Source of the DNA: Lachnospiraceae bacterium
GTDB taxonomy: Bacteria; Bacillota; Clostridia; Lachnospirales; Anaerotignaceae
Direction of reading: 5' to 3'
DNA length: 58,002 bases
NCBI GenBank assembly: GCA_910576545.1
Contig: CAJTKM010000021.1
Span: 1-58,002, forward strand
A program made the translations under genes and the position numbers. Below, piece after piece: positions 27,304 to 35,858 of this stretch (position 1 is the first letter of the stretch; each line of letters begins with the position of its first letter). The notes beneath the pieces were generated by a model. That model worked only from the letters and a program-made list of their open reading frames with translations, had not been told where the DNA came from and ran no database searches.

Positions 27304-27704
27304 TGGAATTCAACAATATTGTACCCGGCATGACATTTGAAAAGGAATTTGTTGTAGAGGAAGAAGATACGGCAGTGCATTTCGGCAACGACAATGTGCC
27401 TGTGTTCGCTTCTCCCCGCATGATCGCATGGATTGAAGGCACTGCAATCGGCACAGTTGCGCCGTTTTTGCCGGAGGGCTGGGAAACGGTCGGTACGAGC
27501 TTTAACCTGGCGCATATGGCGGCTACGCCTGTGGGCATGAAGGTGCGTGTTGTGGCGGAGCTGACGGAGGTTAAGGGCAAACTGCTGACATTCGCAATCA
27601 AGGCGTATGACGAAGTGGATAAAATCTGCGAAGGCACGCATGGGCGCGCGATTATTGAACTGGAAAAATTCCTGAGCCGCGTGAACGTAAAGGGCAAAAA
27701 CTAA
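27303..27704 (+). CDS. FlK-like hot-dog thioesterase
   Basis: A 133-residue hot-dog protein of the fluoroacetyl-CoA thioesterase-like group: a FASPRMIAWIEGTA helix (about 39-52), a TSFNLAHMAATPVGM strand-turn and a final IIELEKFLSRV. It would hydrolyse a short acyl-CoA; the actual substrate is open. It starts on the last base of ftsH (TAATG), so it is translated with it. Confidence 0.88.
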   Translation: MEFNNIVPGMTFEKEFVVEEEDTAVHFGNDNVPVFASPRMIAWIEGTAIGTVAPFLPEGWETVGTSFNLAHMAATPVGMKVRVVAELTEVKGKLLTFAIKAYDEVDKICEGTHGRAIIELEKFLSRVNVKGKN

Positions 27705-27797
27705 ATTATCGTTTGCAATCTGTTTGAAACCCCGGAAAAGGCGGCCTGCTTGAAAAACCGTTAATTTTGGCGGACGCCGGAGAACACAGGGAAGTAT

Positions 27798-27853
27798 GAA
27801 GGGAAACGGGGAAAAGTCTGAATATTACAGAGTTTTCCACGTTCCCTTTTTTT
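27798..27853 (+). terminator. Terminator or attenuator before birA
   Basis: AAGGGAAACGGGGAAAA pairs imperfectly with TTTTCCACGTTCCCTT, ending in a run of T (27847-27853). It lies in the 200-base gap between the thioesterase gene and birA. Confidence 0.65.
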
Positions 27854-27903
27854 CTGCAGATAAAACACAGGGGGAATCAGAGTCTGACAAAGGAGGGCGT
27901 CAG

Positions 27904-28878
27904 ATGTATCGGATTTTAGATATCTTGAAGGGGGAAACAGGCTATATTTCCGGTGAGGAAATTGGCAGAAAGCTGGATATTTCCCGTGCTGCTGTATGGA
28001 AGGGTATCAGCCGCCTGCGGCAGGAGGGCTATGAAATTGAGGCGGTCACGAACAAAGGCTACCGTCTTGCGCCATATGAAACGATGTATAACCAAAAGGA
28101 GTTGGAAAGCGGGCTGAAAACGAAATATATGGGCCGTCCATTGTTATTTTTTCATGAAACGGATACAACGAGCAACCGTATCCGTGAATTTGCGCTGGAA
28201 GGCGGGGCGGAAGGCGCGCTGGCTGTGGCGGAAAGCCAGACGGCTGGACGCGGCCGCAGAGGACGCCATTGGGAGGCTCCGGCGGGTACCGGCGTTTGGA
28301 TGAGCCTGCTTCTGCGCCCGAAAATGGAACCGGCATCTGCCCCTGCGCTGACACTGCTTGCGGGGCTGGCTGTGGCAGAGGCTTTGGAGGAAGTGACGGG
28401 GCTTTCCATGGAAATCAAATGGCCGAATGACATTCTCTGCAATGGCAAAAAGATTGTCGGCATACTGATGGAGATGGACTGCGAGATGCAGGAAGTACAT
28501 TTTATTGTACTGGGCATTGGCGTAAATGTGAATATGGCGGAATTTCCGGAAGGGCTGCGGGAAAAGGCAACTTCGCTCTATTTGGAAGGCGGCAGGACGT
28601 ATTCCAGACGGCAGACTGTACACAGCATTTTGGAACGTTTTGAAGAACTTTATGACGCGTTTTTGCAGAGCGGCAGTTTTGTCCCGTTCCGGAAACGTTA
28701 TCGTGAGAAATGTGTGAATATCGGCAGGGAAGTCCGCGTTTTGGGGCGGGAGGAATTTCCTGCGGTTGTGCTGGACGTTACGCCGGAGGGCGAACTGCTT
28801 GTCCGGCGGCTGGATACCGGGCGGGAGGAAGTTGTTTTTTCCGGTGAGGTTTCTATCCGGAAGGAGGGGACAGGCTGA
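27904..28878 (+). CDS. birA: Biotin protein ligase and biotin operon repressor
   Basis: Joins biotin to carboxylase carrier domains. 324 residues: an N-terminal winged HTH (about 1-60, GEEIGRKLDISRAAVWK), the ligase core with TAGRGRRGRHWEAP (about 117-130) and IKWPNDILCNGKKIVGIL (about 175-192), and a C-terminal SH3-like domain. Because the HTH is present it can also repress, but no biotin genes are nearby. ATG 27904 follows AAAGGAGGGC. Confidence 0.95.
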   Translation: MYRILDILKGETGYISGEEIGRKLDISRAAVWKGISRLRQEGYEIEAVTNKGYRLAPYETMYNQKELESGLKTKYMGRPLLFFHETDTTSNRIREFALEGGAEGALAVAESQTAGRGRRGRHWEAPAGTGVWMSLLLRPKMEPASAPALTLLAGLAVAEALEEVTGLSMEIKWPNDILCNGKKIVGILMEMDCEMQEVHFIVLGIGVNVNMAEFPEGLREKATSLYLEGGRTYSRRQTVHSILERFEELYDAFLQSGSFVPFRKRYREKCVNIGREVRVLGREEFPAVVLDVTPEGELLVRRLDTGREEVVFSGEVSIRKEGTG

Positions 28879-29234
28879 TGGAACGGAAGATTTTGGCTGC
28901 GGCAAATGCAGAAAAGCAGAAATATTTTCTGGAACCGGAGTTCCGAGAGCTGCCTGAAAGTATACAGGAGGAAGTGCGGGTGATCTGCGTTTTGCTGGCG
29001 CAGAAACTGAACTGTACATTCCTGATGGGCTTCGATGAGGCGGGGGAATTATATTTTGAAACGGTGCGCCGCGAGGACGATTTTGATTTTGACGAGATTG
29101 GCGCAGGGCTGGAAATCGGTGCGCTGCGGCGGGAGAAAAAGGAGCTCCTGCGCGCGCTGGAACTTTGGTATGCCGTATATTTTATGGAGGAGGGGCAGGA
29201 GATAAAGGAAAGGCTGCTGAAGGAGAACCCATAA
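28878..29234 (+). CDS. DUF6145-like protein
   Basis: A 118-residue acidic protein: YFLEPEFRELPESIQEEV at the start, a beta segment (LMGFDEAGELYFE) and a helical end (LRREKKELLRALELWYAVYF). I recall this pattern from the Lachnospiraceae DUF6145 group. It overlaps birA by one base (TGATG). Function unknown. Confidence 0.72.
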   Translation: MERKILAAANAEKQKYFLEPEFRELPESIQEEVRVICVLLAQKLNCTFLMGFDEAGELYFETVRREDDFDFDEIGAGLEIGALRREKKELLRALELWYAVYFMEEGQEIKERLLKENP

Positions 29235-29318
29235 ACGGTGTAGGTGGGGAAAAAAGAAATATACCAGCTGTAATTTTTATAAAATGTGCGGCAGGACAAT
29301 CCTAAATTCTGTAAATTC

Positions 29319-29347
29319 TTGCTATTGGCAGGGGTTTATGGTATTAT
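29319..29347 (+). promoter_or_regulatory. Candidate promoter for the stalk protein
   Basis: TTGCTA (29319-29324), 17-base spacer, TATTAT (29342-29347). It lies 84 bases before the start at 29431. The gap 29235-29430 holds nothing else clear apart from the pair AGCATAGCT / AGCTATGGCT near 29374-29395. Confidence 0.55.
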
Positions 29348-29430
29348 TTGTATGATTTACTGTATTACCCATGAGCATAGCTCCAGCTATGGCTTTAGGA
29401 TAACGCTATTTTACAGAAGGGGAGATTTTT

Positions 29431-30036
29431 ATGAAGAAAAAAGCAGTTGTATTCTGCCTGCTGGGCGCGATGGCACTTGGCACATGCACCGTTTCCGCGG
29501 CGAACGGCACAAAAAACATTTCCGCGACATTCCGCAATATCAAAATCGTAGTGGACGGGAAAGAGGTTTCCACCAGCGCGGAGCCGTTCATTTACAATGG
29601 GACGACATACCTGCCTATCCGAGCGGTGGGCGAGGCTGTCGGCAAAGAGGTGACATGGAACGCAGGGACGAATACCGTTTACCTTGGGGAAGTACCCGAG
29701 AGCGCGAAACAGCCGGAAACACCTGCCGCGCCTGCGGCAACAGGCAGCCTGCCGATTTTCAAGAAATTCGTGGTGGAATTCGAAGGGTATAGCGAGGCGG
29801 AAGTTTCTGAAGTGCTTGCAGCAGTCCGTTCCGGCGAGGAAAGTGCTTATCTGATTGCCGAAATGTACCTTAAGGGCATAGATGAAGCTATATATGCGGA
29901 CAACCCGCAGCTTGCAAGGGCTGCTTACGCGGAGGCGCAGACCGCACTTGCCAGCATTACAAGTGCTCCCGATTATGCGGAGGCGAAAGAGGAGTTTGAG
30001 CGCATATACCAGCAAGATTTCCTGCCAAGGCTTTAA
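29431..30036 (+). CDS. Secreted stalk-domain protein (copper amine oxidase N-like), paralog 1
   Basis: A 201-residue exported protein. A signal peptide (about residues 1-23) is followed by one stalk/copper-amine-oxidase-N domain (YLPIRAVGEAVGKEVTW), a Pro/Ala linker (about 92-105) and a helical C-terminal domain. The first 90 residues are almost identical to the minus-strand gene at 47760, while the C-terminal domains are much more different but still alignable (AYAEAQTA against AYAEAQIA; PDYAEAKEEFE against PDYASVKENFE). Despite the name, no enzyme activity is expected. Probable cell-surface role. Confidence 0.85.
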   Translation: MKKKAVVFCLLGAMALGTCTVSAANGTKNISATFRNIKIVVDGKEVSTSAEPFIYNGTTYLPIRAVGEAVGKEVTWNAGTNTVYLGEVPESAKQPETPAAPAATGSLPIFKKFVVEFEGYSEAEVSEVLAAVRSGEESAYLIAEMYLKGIDEAIYADNPQLARAAYAEAQTALASITSAPDYAEAKEEFERIYQQDFLPRL

Positions 30037-30090
30037 GCCCTGCGGATACGGGATTCCGCCCGCATGACATACCACACCATTGATAACAGA

Positions 30091-30129
30091 AAAGGCCCCT
30101 GCTTTGCAGACGCATGGCAGGGGCTTTCG
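30091..30129 (+). terminator. Terminator after the stalk protein
   Basis: AAAGGCCCCTGC (30091-30102) pairs with GCAGGGGCTTT (30117-30127), loop of 14 bases. It is followed by only a short T-rich end. Confidence 0.7.
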
Positions 30130-30216
30130 CTATGCCCGATTTCGAGGGGAAACTGGAAAAATTGCGCAAAGAAATATTTTTTTTGTGTAAAAATGCGTGC
30201 AAACTGCAAAAAAATG

Positions 30217-30244
30217 TTGTAATAATCTGATTTGCTGTTATAAT
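30217..30244 (+). promoter_or_regulatory. Promoter of the S-component/coaX cluster
   Basis: TTGTAA (30217-30222), 16-base spacer, TATAAT (30239-30244). Transcription would begin near 30251, right at the first base of the structured leader. Confidence 0.7.
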
Positions 30245-30250
30245 GAAGAA

Positions 30251-30395
30251 GGTTGGACAATCCGGAGGAACTACGGAAAACGGACGTTATGCCAGCGGGC
30301 AGATGTACCGTGTTCCTTCCGAAGGGGCGGAAGACCACGACACCATAATCATCTTATATCTCAGAAAAGAATGAGAATGAAAGGGGAACTGAAAA
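30251..30395 (+). ncRNA. Structured 5' leader with two exclusive folds (possible riboswitch)
   Basis: Fold A: CGGAGGAAC (30263-30271) pairs with GTTCC-T-TCCG (30312-30321), extended inside by ACGG (30273-30276) with CCGT (30308-30311); within it TGCC agcg GGCA (30290-30301) forms a hairpin. Fold B: CTTCCG (30316-30321) pairs with CGGAAG (30328-30333), extended by CGTG/CACG. Both need 30316-30321, so they exclude each other. No T tract follows fold B, so control, if real, would not be a simple terminator. I cannot place it in a known class; the genes downstream suggest pantothenate or coenzyme A. Confidence 0.55.
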
Positions 30396-31043
30396 ATGAG
30401 TGAAACAGCAGTAAAAGAAGGCGCAGGGAAAATGCGCAGAATGTCCGCAGGAGAGTTGACCACTATGGGGCTTCTGACAGGTGTTTTGTTGCTTATGTCG
30501 TTTACGCCGCTGGGGTATTTCAGGACGCTTGGGCTGTCCATATCCCTGATGATGATTCCGGTAGCCATCGGCGCGATGCTGATTGGACCAATGGCAGGGC
30601 TCTGGCTGGGCTTCGTCTTTGGCGCAACCAGCTTCCATCAGGCGTTGCTGGGAGGAAGCCCGTTCAGCACAATGCTGCTGAGCATCAGCGTTTTCCGTAC
30701 ATTTCTGGTATGCGTGCCTACGCGTATGCTTATGGGCTGGCTGACAGGCGTGGTTTATCTGGCGGTGAAAAAAATGTTTTCCGGAAAAACGGTCAGCTAT
30801 TTTATCGGTGGTTTCTTTGCGGCATTCCTGAATACGTTGTTTTTCATGGGCGCATTGATCCTGCTCTTCTGGAATACGGAATACATTCAGGGGCTGAGCG
30901 CGTCTTTGGGAACAACGGGCCCGCTGCTCTTTGTTTTGGCTTTCGTAGGCGTCAACGGTGCGCTGGAAATGCCTGCAAGCTGTATTGTGGGCGGCGTGGT
31001 GACGAAGGCGGTCAGCCGGACACTGCATAAAAAAGTAGTATAA
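30396..31043 (+). CDS. ECF transporter S component, probably for pantothenate
   Basis: A 215-residue membrane protein with six predicted helices, the substrate-binding S unit of an energy-coupling factor transporter. The first helix region GELTTMGLLTGVLLLMSF contains the small residues that dock on EcfT. The energizing units EcfA and EcfT are not in the window, so a shared module elsewhere is expected. The substrate is inferred from the two pantothenate kinase genes just downstream and is not proven. Confidence 0.8.
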   Translation: MSETAVKEGAGKMRRMSAGELTTMGLLTGVLLLMSFTPLGYFRTLGLSISLMMIPVAIGAMLIGPMAGLWLGFVFGATSFHQALLGGSPFSTMLLSISVFRTFLVCVPTRMLMGWLTGVVYLAVKKMFSGKTVSYFIGGFFAAFLNTLFFMGALILLFWNTEYIQGLSASLGTTGPLLFVLAFVGVNGALEMPASCIVGGVVTKAVSRTLHKKVV

Positions 31044-31074
31044 AGAAATTCCATTACTGAAAGAAAAATCTGAC

Positions 31075-31112
31075 AGCGCAGGAGCGGGGAAACGCCCTTC
31101 CTGCGCTTTTTT
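31075..31112 (+). terminator. Terminator between the S component and coaX copies
   Basis: AGCGCAGGA (31075-31083) pairs with TCCTGCGCT (31099-31107), followed by TTTTT. It lies 38 bases before the first coaX start, so read-through or a separate promoter must supply the kinases. Confidence 0.85.
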
Positions 31113-31150
31113 AAGCCGCCGGGCGCGGGTGCGGGCGGCGCAAGGAGAAT

Positions 31151-31933
31151 ATGGCTATGATACTTGTTATTGATGTAAGCAATACGAATATGGTATTCGG
31201 CGTATTTGAGGGGAAAACGCTCAAGGCAAGCTGGCGGCTTTCCACGCAGAGCGGCCGCACCTCTGATGAAACGGGGCTGATGATTCGTTCGCTGTTTGAA
31301 TATTCCGAGGTTTCCGTGGGCGAGGTGAAAGCGGTCGTGGTTTCTTCTGTTGTGCCGAACGTGATGTATTCTACGCTGAACGGGATACGGAAATTTTTGA
31401 AAATGGAACCGATGATTGTGCGCGCAGGCATGAAAACAGGCATCAATCTGCGCATGGAAAATCCTAAGGAAATGGGGACGGACCGAATTGTAAACCTTGT
31501 CGCTGCCTATGAAATTTATGGCGGACCGGCGATTGTGGTGGATTACAGCACGGCAACGACGTTTGACGTTGTCAGCGAAACCGGCGAATTTTTAACGGGG
31601 ATTACCGCGCCGGGGCTGGAGATCTGCGCGGACGCGCTCTACCAAAAGGCGGCGAAGCTGCCGAAATTTGAAATTGTGCGCCCAAGAAGCATGATTACGC
31701 GGAACACGGTGGAAAGCATGCAGGCGGGGCTGGTATACGGGCATATCGGTGAAGCGATTTATATTATAGAGCAGATACGGGAGCATTTTGGTCTGCCGGA
31801 TATGAAGGTGATTGCCACCGGCGGATTTGCGAAGGTAATTCAGGAGGAAAACAAAATTTTCGATGTATATGATCCTGTTCTTGCGCTGCATGGGCTGCGG
31901 CTGATTTATGAGAAGAACAAGGGCAGGAGATAG
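31151..31933 (+). CDS. CoaX-like protein with altered phosphate-binding motifs
   Basis: A 260-residue type III pantothenate kinase homolog. It aligns over its whole length with the next gene. Two key glycines are serine here: the P-loop-like motif reads DVSNT in place of DVGNT (about residues 8-12), and the adenosine/phosphate motif reads DYSTATTFD where DYGTATTFD-type is usual (about 134-142). GTDR replaces GADR. These changes suggest reduced or absent kinase activity, or a partner role. CoaX works as a dimer with active sites at the interface, so a mixed dimer with the neighbour is possible. Confidence 0.87.
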   Translation: MAMILVIDVSNTNMVFGVFEGKTLKASWRLSTQSGRTSDETGLMIRSLFEYSEVSVGEVKAVVVSSVVPNVMYSTLNGIRKFLKMEPMIVRAGMKTGINLRMENPKEMGTDRIVNLVAAYEIYGGPAIVVDYSTATTFDVVSETGEFLTGITAPGLEICADALYQKAAKLPKFEIVRPRSMITRNTVESMQAGLVYGHIGEAIYIIEQIREHFGLPDMKVIATGGFAKVIQEENKIFDVYDPVLALHGLRLIYEKNKGRR

Positions 31934-31944
31934 GAGGCAGACAG

Positions 31945-32715
31945 ATGCTTTTGGTAATCGACGTTGGCAATACGAATTATGTTTTGGGCGTGTACCGGGG
32001 GGACAAGCTGATTAAATGCTGGCGTATGGCGACCGGGGATAACCGGACAGCAGATGAAACGGGCATTTTTATACATGGGCTTTTCGATGCTTCGGGCGTA
32101 AACGCAAAGGATATTGAAGCGGTTATCATTTCTTCCGTCGTGCCGGACATTATGTATTCGCTGACGCAGGGGATACGGAAATATCTGGGTATTGAACCGA
32201 TGATTGTGAGCGCGGGCATGAAAACGGGCATCGTAATCAAGCGGGATAACCCCAGAGCGGTTGGTGCGGACAGAATCGTCAATATGGTGGCGGCAAACGA
32301 GATTTACGGCGGGCCCGCTATTGTCATAGACTATGGCACAGCGAATACGTTTGATGTAATCAACGAAAAATCGGAGTTTATCACCGGTTTTATTACACCG
32401 GGTATTTCGACCTGTGCAGACGCGCTCTACCAGCGGGCGGCACAGCTGCCGAAGGTGGAAATCAAAAAGCCGAAATCCATCGTTGTGAAAAATACAATAG
32501 GCAGCATACAGGCAGGGCTTGTGCTGGGGCATATCGGGCAGACGAGGTATATTATACAGGAGCTGAAACGGGAGCTGAACCTGCCGGATATGAAGGTCAT
32601 CGCGACAGGCGGGCTTGCGCGGGTGATTGACCCGGACAGGAAGATTTTCGATGTGCTTGACCCTGTGCTGACGCTCAAGGGGCTGAAAATTCTGTATCAA
32701 AAGAATAAGGGCTGA
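31945..32715 (+). CDS. coaX: Type III pantothenate kinase
   Basis: Phosphorylates pantothenate, the first step to coenzyme A. 256 residues of the ASKHA fold with all the motifs expected: DVGNT (residues 6-10), GADRIVN (about 108-114), DYGTANTFD (about 131-139) and the glycine-rich ATGGLARVI end. It starts 11 bases after the altered paralog, hence a tandem duplication within one operon. This copy is the likely active kinase. Confidence 0.95.
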   Translation: MLLVIDVGNTNYVLGVYRGDKLIKCWRMATGDNRTADETGIFIHGLFDASGVNAKDIEAVIISSVVPDIMYSLTQGIRKYLGIEPMIVSAGMKTGIVIKRDNPRAVGADRIVNMVAANEIYGGPAIVIDYGTANTFDVINEKSEFITGFITPGISTCADALYQRAAQLPKVEIKKPKSIVVKNTIGSIQAGLVLGHIGQTRYIIQELKRELNLPDMKVIATGGLARVIDPDRKIFDVLDPVLTLKGLKILYQKNKG

Positions 32716-32724
32716 AGGCCATAC

Positions 32725-32756
32725 GGGGCAGACGGTTTTGTCTGCCCTGTTTTTTG
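32725..32756 (+). terminator. Terminator after coaX
   Basis: GGGCAGAC (32726-32733) pairs with GTCTGCCC (32740-32747), followed by TGTTTTTT. Confidence 0.88.
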
Positions 32757-33027
32757 GGAAAGAAACGGTTGGCTGTAATTTAGAAAGTTTTTCTTTTGGA
32801 AAAGTATATTTTGGGTATGCAAAGCAGAGGTTTTGTGCTATACTTTTTTGCGGAAAAGTTCTGCCAGGTAGTGTCGCTATAAGCCAAGTATACGTATTTC
32901 CGAGCATAATTGGGGCGGATTTCAGGAAAAATTTTTAACGGAAAAGCCGACAAAATCTGCCGGAAAGGCGTGCGCAGACACTTACGACGACACGCCTAGG
33001 GACAAAGAAACTTGGGAGGTATCAAAA

Positions 33028-34266
33028 ATGAAGATGAAAGGCAGACTGATGCTGCTTGTCATGCTGGTTGTGGCAATCGCGCTGGGTGCGGTTTCCTATT
33101 ACGGCATCGGCGAGGACGGGCAGATGAGTGCGGCGCAGATCAAGCAGGGGCTGGATCTGAGCGGCGGCGTGGACATTGTGTATGAAGCGGACCAGGCGGC
33201 GGTAACAGAGGAGGAAATGGCGGCAGCGATTTCCCTGTTGCAGGGACGTCTGGACTGGAATGGCTGGACGGAGGCGGAAGTCGCGAAGGAAGGCGACAAG
33301 CGCATCCGTGTGCAGATTCCCGGTGTGGAAAATGCGGAAGAAGCCATACAGCAGATTGGCAAAACGGCGCAGCTTTCTTTTGCAGATGAGGCGGGAAATG
33401 TACTGCTGACTGGCGACATGGTGCGCAACGCAACGAAGCAGGTGGGCGCGATGGAGCAGAATGGCCCTTCCGCGCCGTATGTTGCTCTGGAATTTAACGA
33501 TGAGGGCAAACAGCGCTTTGCGGCTGCGACTGCGTCAAACATCGGCAAGGTCATTTATATCATTATGGACGAGAAAGTTATCAGCGCGCCTGTGGTGCAG
33601 GCTGCCATTACAGACGGGCAGGCTGTGATTACCGGACAGTTTACCGGAGAAGGCGCGGAGGAACTTGCGTCCCTGATTCGTGCGGGTTCCCTGCCCTTCA
33701 ACCTGAATGTCATACAGATGAAGAACGTAGGCGCAAGGCTGGGCGCGGACGCTCTTTCCGCCGGCATCAGGGCGGGCGCAATCGGCATCGGGCTGGTATT
33801 GCTGTTTATGCTTTTTGCGTATAAGGTGCTGGGGCTTGCGGCAGACTGGGCCCTGCTGATTTATATGGGCCTGGAAGTGATTGCGCTGAGCGTGCTGCAT
33901 GTAACGCTGACGCTGCCTGGTATTGCGGGTATTGTGCTTTCCGCGGGTATGGCGGTGGACGCAAATGTCGTTATTTTTGAGCGCATCAAAGAAGAACTGC
34001 TACAGGATAAGACACTGCGCTCCGCTGTGAAAAACGGCTTTTCCAGAGCCCTGCCCGCTATTCTGGACGGCAACGTAACAACGCTGATTGCGGCAGGCGT
34101 GCTGTTCTTCCTTGGCTCGGGTACAGTGAAGGGCTTTGCGACAACGCTGATGATTGGTATTATCATTTCCATGTTCACAGCGCTTGTGATAACACGGGTG
34201 ATTGTAAAGGGCCTGATTTACGCGGGCGTGCATAACCCGAAATATTATGGGCTGAGAACGAAATAA
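33028..34266 (+). CDS. secD: Protein translocase subunit SecD
   Basis: Part of the SecDF complex that pulls exported chains across the membrane using the proton gradient. 412 residues: an N-terminal helix (about 8-26), the periplasmic-type P1 region with LDLSGGVDIVYEAD, and six helices including AVDANVVIFERIKEEL (in the family's D-x-N-V motif). ATG follows TTGGGAGG. The 312-base gap upstream (32716-33027) holds the coaX terminator, an AT-rich segment with a -10-like TATACT, and a hairpin GGCGTG/CACGCC (about 32966-32997). Confidence 0.95.
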   Translation: MKMKGRLMLLVMLVVAIALGAVSYYGIGEDGQMSAAQIKQGLDLSGGVDIVYEADQAAVTEEEMAAAISLLQGRLDWNGWTEAEVAKEGDKRIRVQIPGVENAEEAIQQIGKTAQLSFADEAGNVLLTGDMVRNATKQVGAMEQNGPSAPYVALEFNDEGKQRFAAATASNIGKVIYIIMDEKVISAPVVQAAITDGQAVITGQFTGEGAEELASLIRAGSLPFNLNVIQMKNVGARLGADALSAGIRAGAIGIGLVLLFMLFAYKVLGLAADWALLIYMGLEVIALSVLHVTLTLPGIAGIVLSAGMAVDANVVIFERIKEELLQDKTLRSAVKNGFSRALPAILDGNVTTLIAAGVLFFLGSGTVKGFATTLMIGIIISMFTALVITRVIVKGLIYAGVHNPKYYGLRTK

Positions 34267-34279
34267 GGAGGCGGAAAAA

Positions 34280-35167
34280 ATGAAGATAATCGAAAACAGA
34301 AAAATATTTTTTGCCGTTTCCGTTGTGCTGATTTGCATTGGCCTTGCGGCGATGGCGCTCAACGCGAACGCAGGGCGCGGCGCGCTGAACTGGGACGTAG
34401 AATTTACGGGCGGCACGTCCATGGAGCTTGACATGGGCGGTGCGTTTGAAAACGATACGCTGGAGGATATCGTGCGGGAGGTAACCGGACAGACAAGCCC
34501 GCAGATCCAGCAGGTTATCGGTACAAATTCTGTTGGCATCAAGTTGCAGTCCATCGACAGTGAAATGCGTGTTGCGCTGATGGATGCGGTTACAAAGACT
34601 TATCCTGACGCGGAGCTGACAGAGGCCAACGACATCAGCGGCACAGTCAGCGGGGAAATGCAGCAGGCGGCAATTAAGGCGACATTGATTGCGTGTGTGG
34701 CAATGCTCCTGTATATTTCCCTTCGGTTCAGGGATTTCCGCGCGGGCGGCAGTGCCATCATCGCATTGATTCATGATGTTCTGATTGTGCTGTCGGCATA
34801 TGCGCTCCTGCGTATTCCGGTCAATCAGTCGTTCATTGCGGTGCTGCTGACGATACTGGGGTATTCGGTTAATTCGACTATTGTAATTTTTGACCGTATC
34901 CGCGAAAACAAATCTGCATTCCAGACGGGACACGCGGCGGAGAAAATCAATAAGAGCGTCAGCCAGACGCTGGCAAGGTCTATCAATACGTCCCTGACAA
35001 CACTGTTTACCATTGGCGCGATCTATATTCTGGGTGTGCAGTCTATTAAGGAATTTTCGCTTCCGCTGATTGTCGGTATTGTTGCGGGCGCGTATTCGTC
35101 TATCTGCATTTCCGGTTCGGTATGGTACACTTTCCTGCCGAAAATTGAAAAGGGCGAAAAGGCCTAA
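34280..35167 (+). CDS. secF: Protein translocase subunit SecF
   Basis: Partner of SecD, 13 bases downstream in the same operon. 295 residues: first helix (about 10-27), WDVEFTGGTSMELDM near residue 37 (the SecF signature), and five C-terminal helices with GYSVNSTIVIFDRIREN. Separate SecD and SecF genes here contrast with the fused protein of Bacillus. Confidence 0.95.
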   Translation: MKIIENRKIFFAVSVVLICIGLAAMALNANAGRGALNWDVEFTGGTSMELDMGGAFENDTLEDIVREVTGQTSPQIQQVIGTNSVGIKLQSIDSEMRVALMDAVTKTYPDAELTEANDISGTVSGEMQQAAIKATLIACVAMLLYISLRFRDFRAGGSAIIALIHDVLIVLSAYALLRIPVNQSFIAVLLTILGYSVNSTIVIFDRIRENKSAFQTGHAAEKINKSVSQTLARSINTSLTTLFTIGAIYILGVQSIKEFSLPLIVGIVAGAYSSICISGSVWYTFLPKIEKGEKA

Positions 35168-35250
35168 AACAGTGAAGGAACCCGTAAGGCGGTTTGGCTT
35201 AAGAAAGCATATTTTTCTACAAGTTTGCTTTTTCGGGTAATGAATGAAAA

Positions 35251-35283
35251 AAATATCCGCAGACATGTGGTCTGCGGATATTT
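35251..35283 (+). terminator. Terminator after secF
   Basis: A perfect 14-pair stem: AAATATCCGCAGAC (35251-35264) and GTCTGCGGATATTT (35270-35283), loop ATGTG. Its last bases touch the left end of the MITE-like element at 35282. Confidence 0.85.
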
Positions 35284-35449
35284 AGAACCTATCCGTAAAT
35301 TATCTACGCACATTTTGCTTCATCTTTTCCGGCAGCCTTTGCCGCTTTTCCCTGCCGTACCACCCGGTACGCCTGCAAAAAAGCTCCCTGCCTGCTGGAA
35401 AATCTGACTGTGCAATCTGCACGTATCTTATTTACGGATAAGTTCTTAA
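35282..35449. repeat. MITE-like element, family 3, copy 1 (168 bp)
   Basis: Ends: TTA then GAACCTATCCGTAAAT at the left; at the right, reversed, TTA-flanked GAACTTATCCGTAAAT (15 of 16 matching). TTA on both sides could be a target duplication. Centre: GTACC accc GGTAC (35357-35370) followed by GCCTGC. A second copy of the same length lies at 40683-40850 and differs at about a dozen positions. It has no coding capacity. Confidence 0.82.
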
Positions 35450-35496
35450 CATTGTATATTGTAAGGAAAAATACTATCGTTTTTCAGCCGCAGAGC

Positions 35497-35712
35497 TTAC
35501 ACATGGAGTAGCTTTGCGGTTCTTTTTTCAGCCCAGTCCATACTTAAACCGCAGAGTGTTACAAATGCAGCTGCTGTCAGAAGTATGCCCGCCGCAACAA
35601 CAGCATGGCCGGCAAAGGCAGCCGTGCCCAGAGCACCGATGTAGCAAAGAATTGCGAATAACATGATGTCTGCAAGGATTACACTGTTCCGAAAATATTT
35701 ATCGTTTTTCAT
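35497..35712 (-). CDS. Small two-helix membrane protein
   Basis: A 71-residue protein with two hydrophobic segments (about residues 10-30 and 37-55) and a basic C-terminus. The second ATG (35712) is preferred because AGGAGGT lies 8 bases upstream; the first ATG at 35718 is too close. Not recognised. Transcribed alone. Confidence 0.6.
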   Translation of the reverse strand: MKNDKYFRNSVILADIMLFAILCYIGALGTAAFAGHAVVAAGILLTAAAFVTLCGLSMDWAEKRTAKLLHV

Positions 35713-35858
35713 AGCCATTTACCTCCTGAAGATATGATTTTTTATCTGTTTTGGAGATCTGTTTTTCATGGCTATACTATAACACGAAGCTTTCTGTTTG
35801 TAAAATTCAAAGAGCCTAATACCATGATTGACAAATTCAATATAGGAACGGCGCCTTT

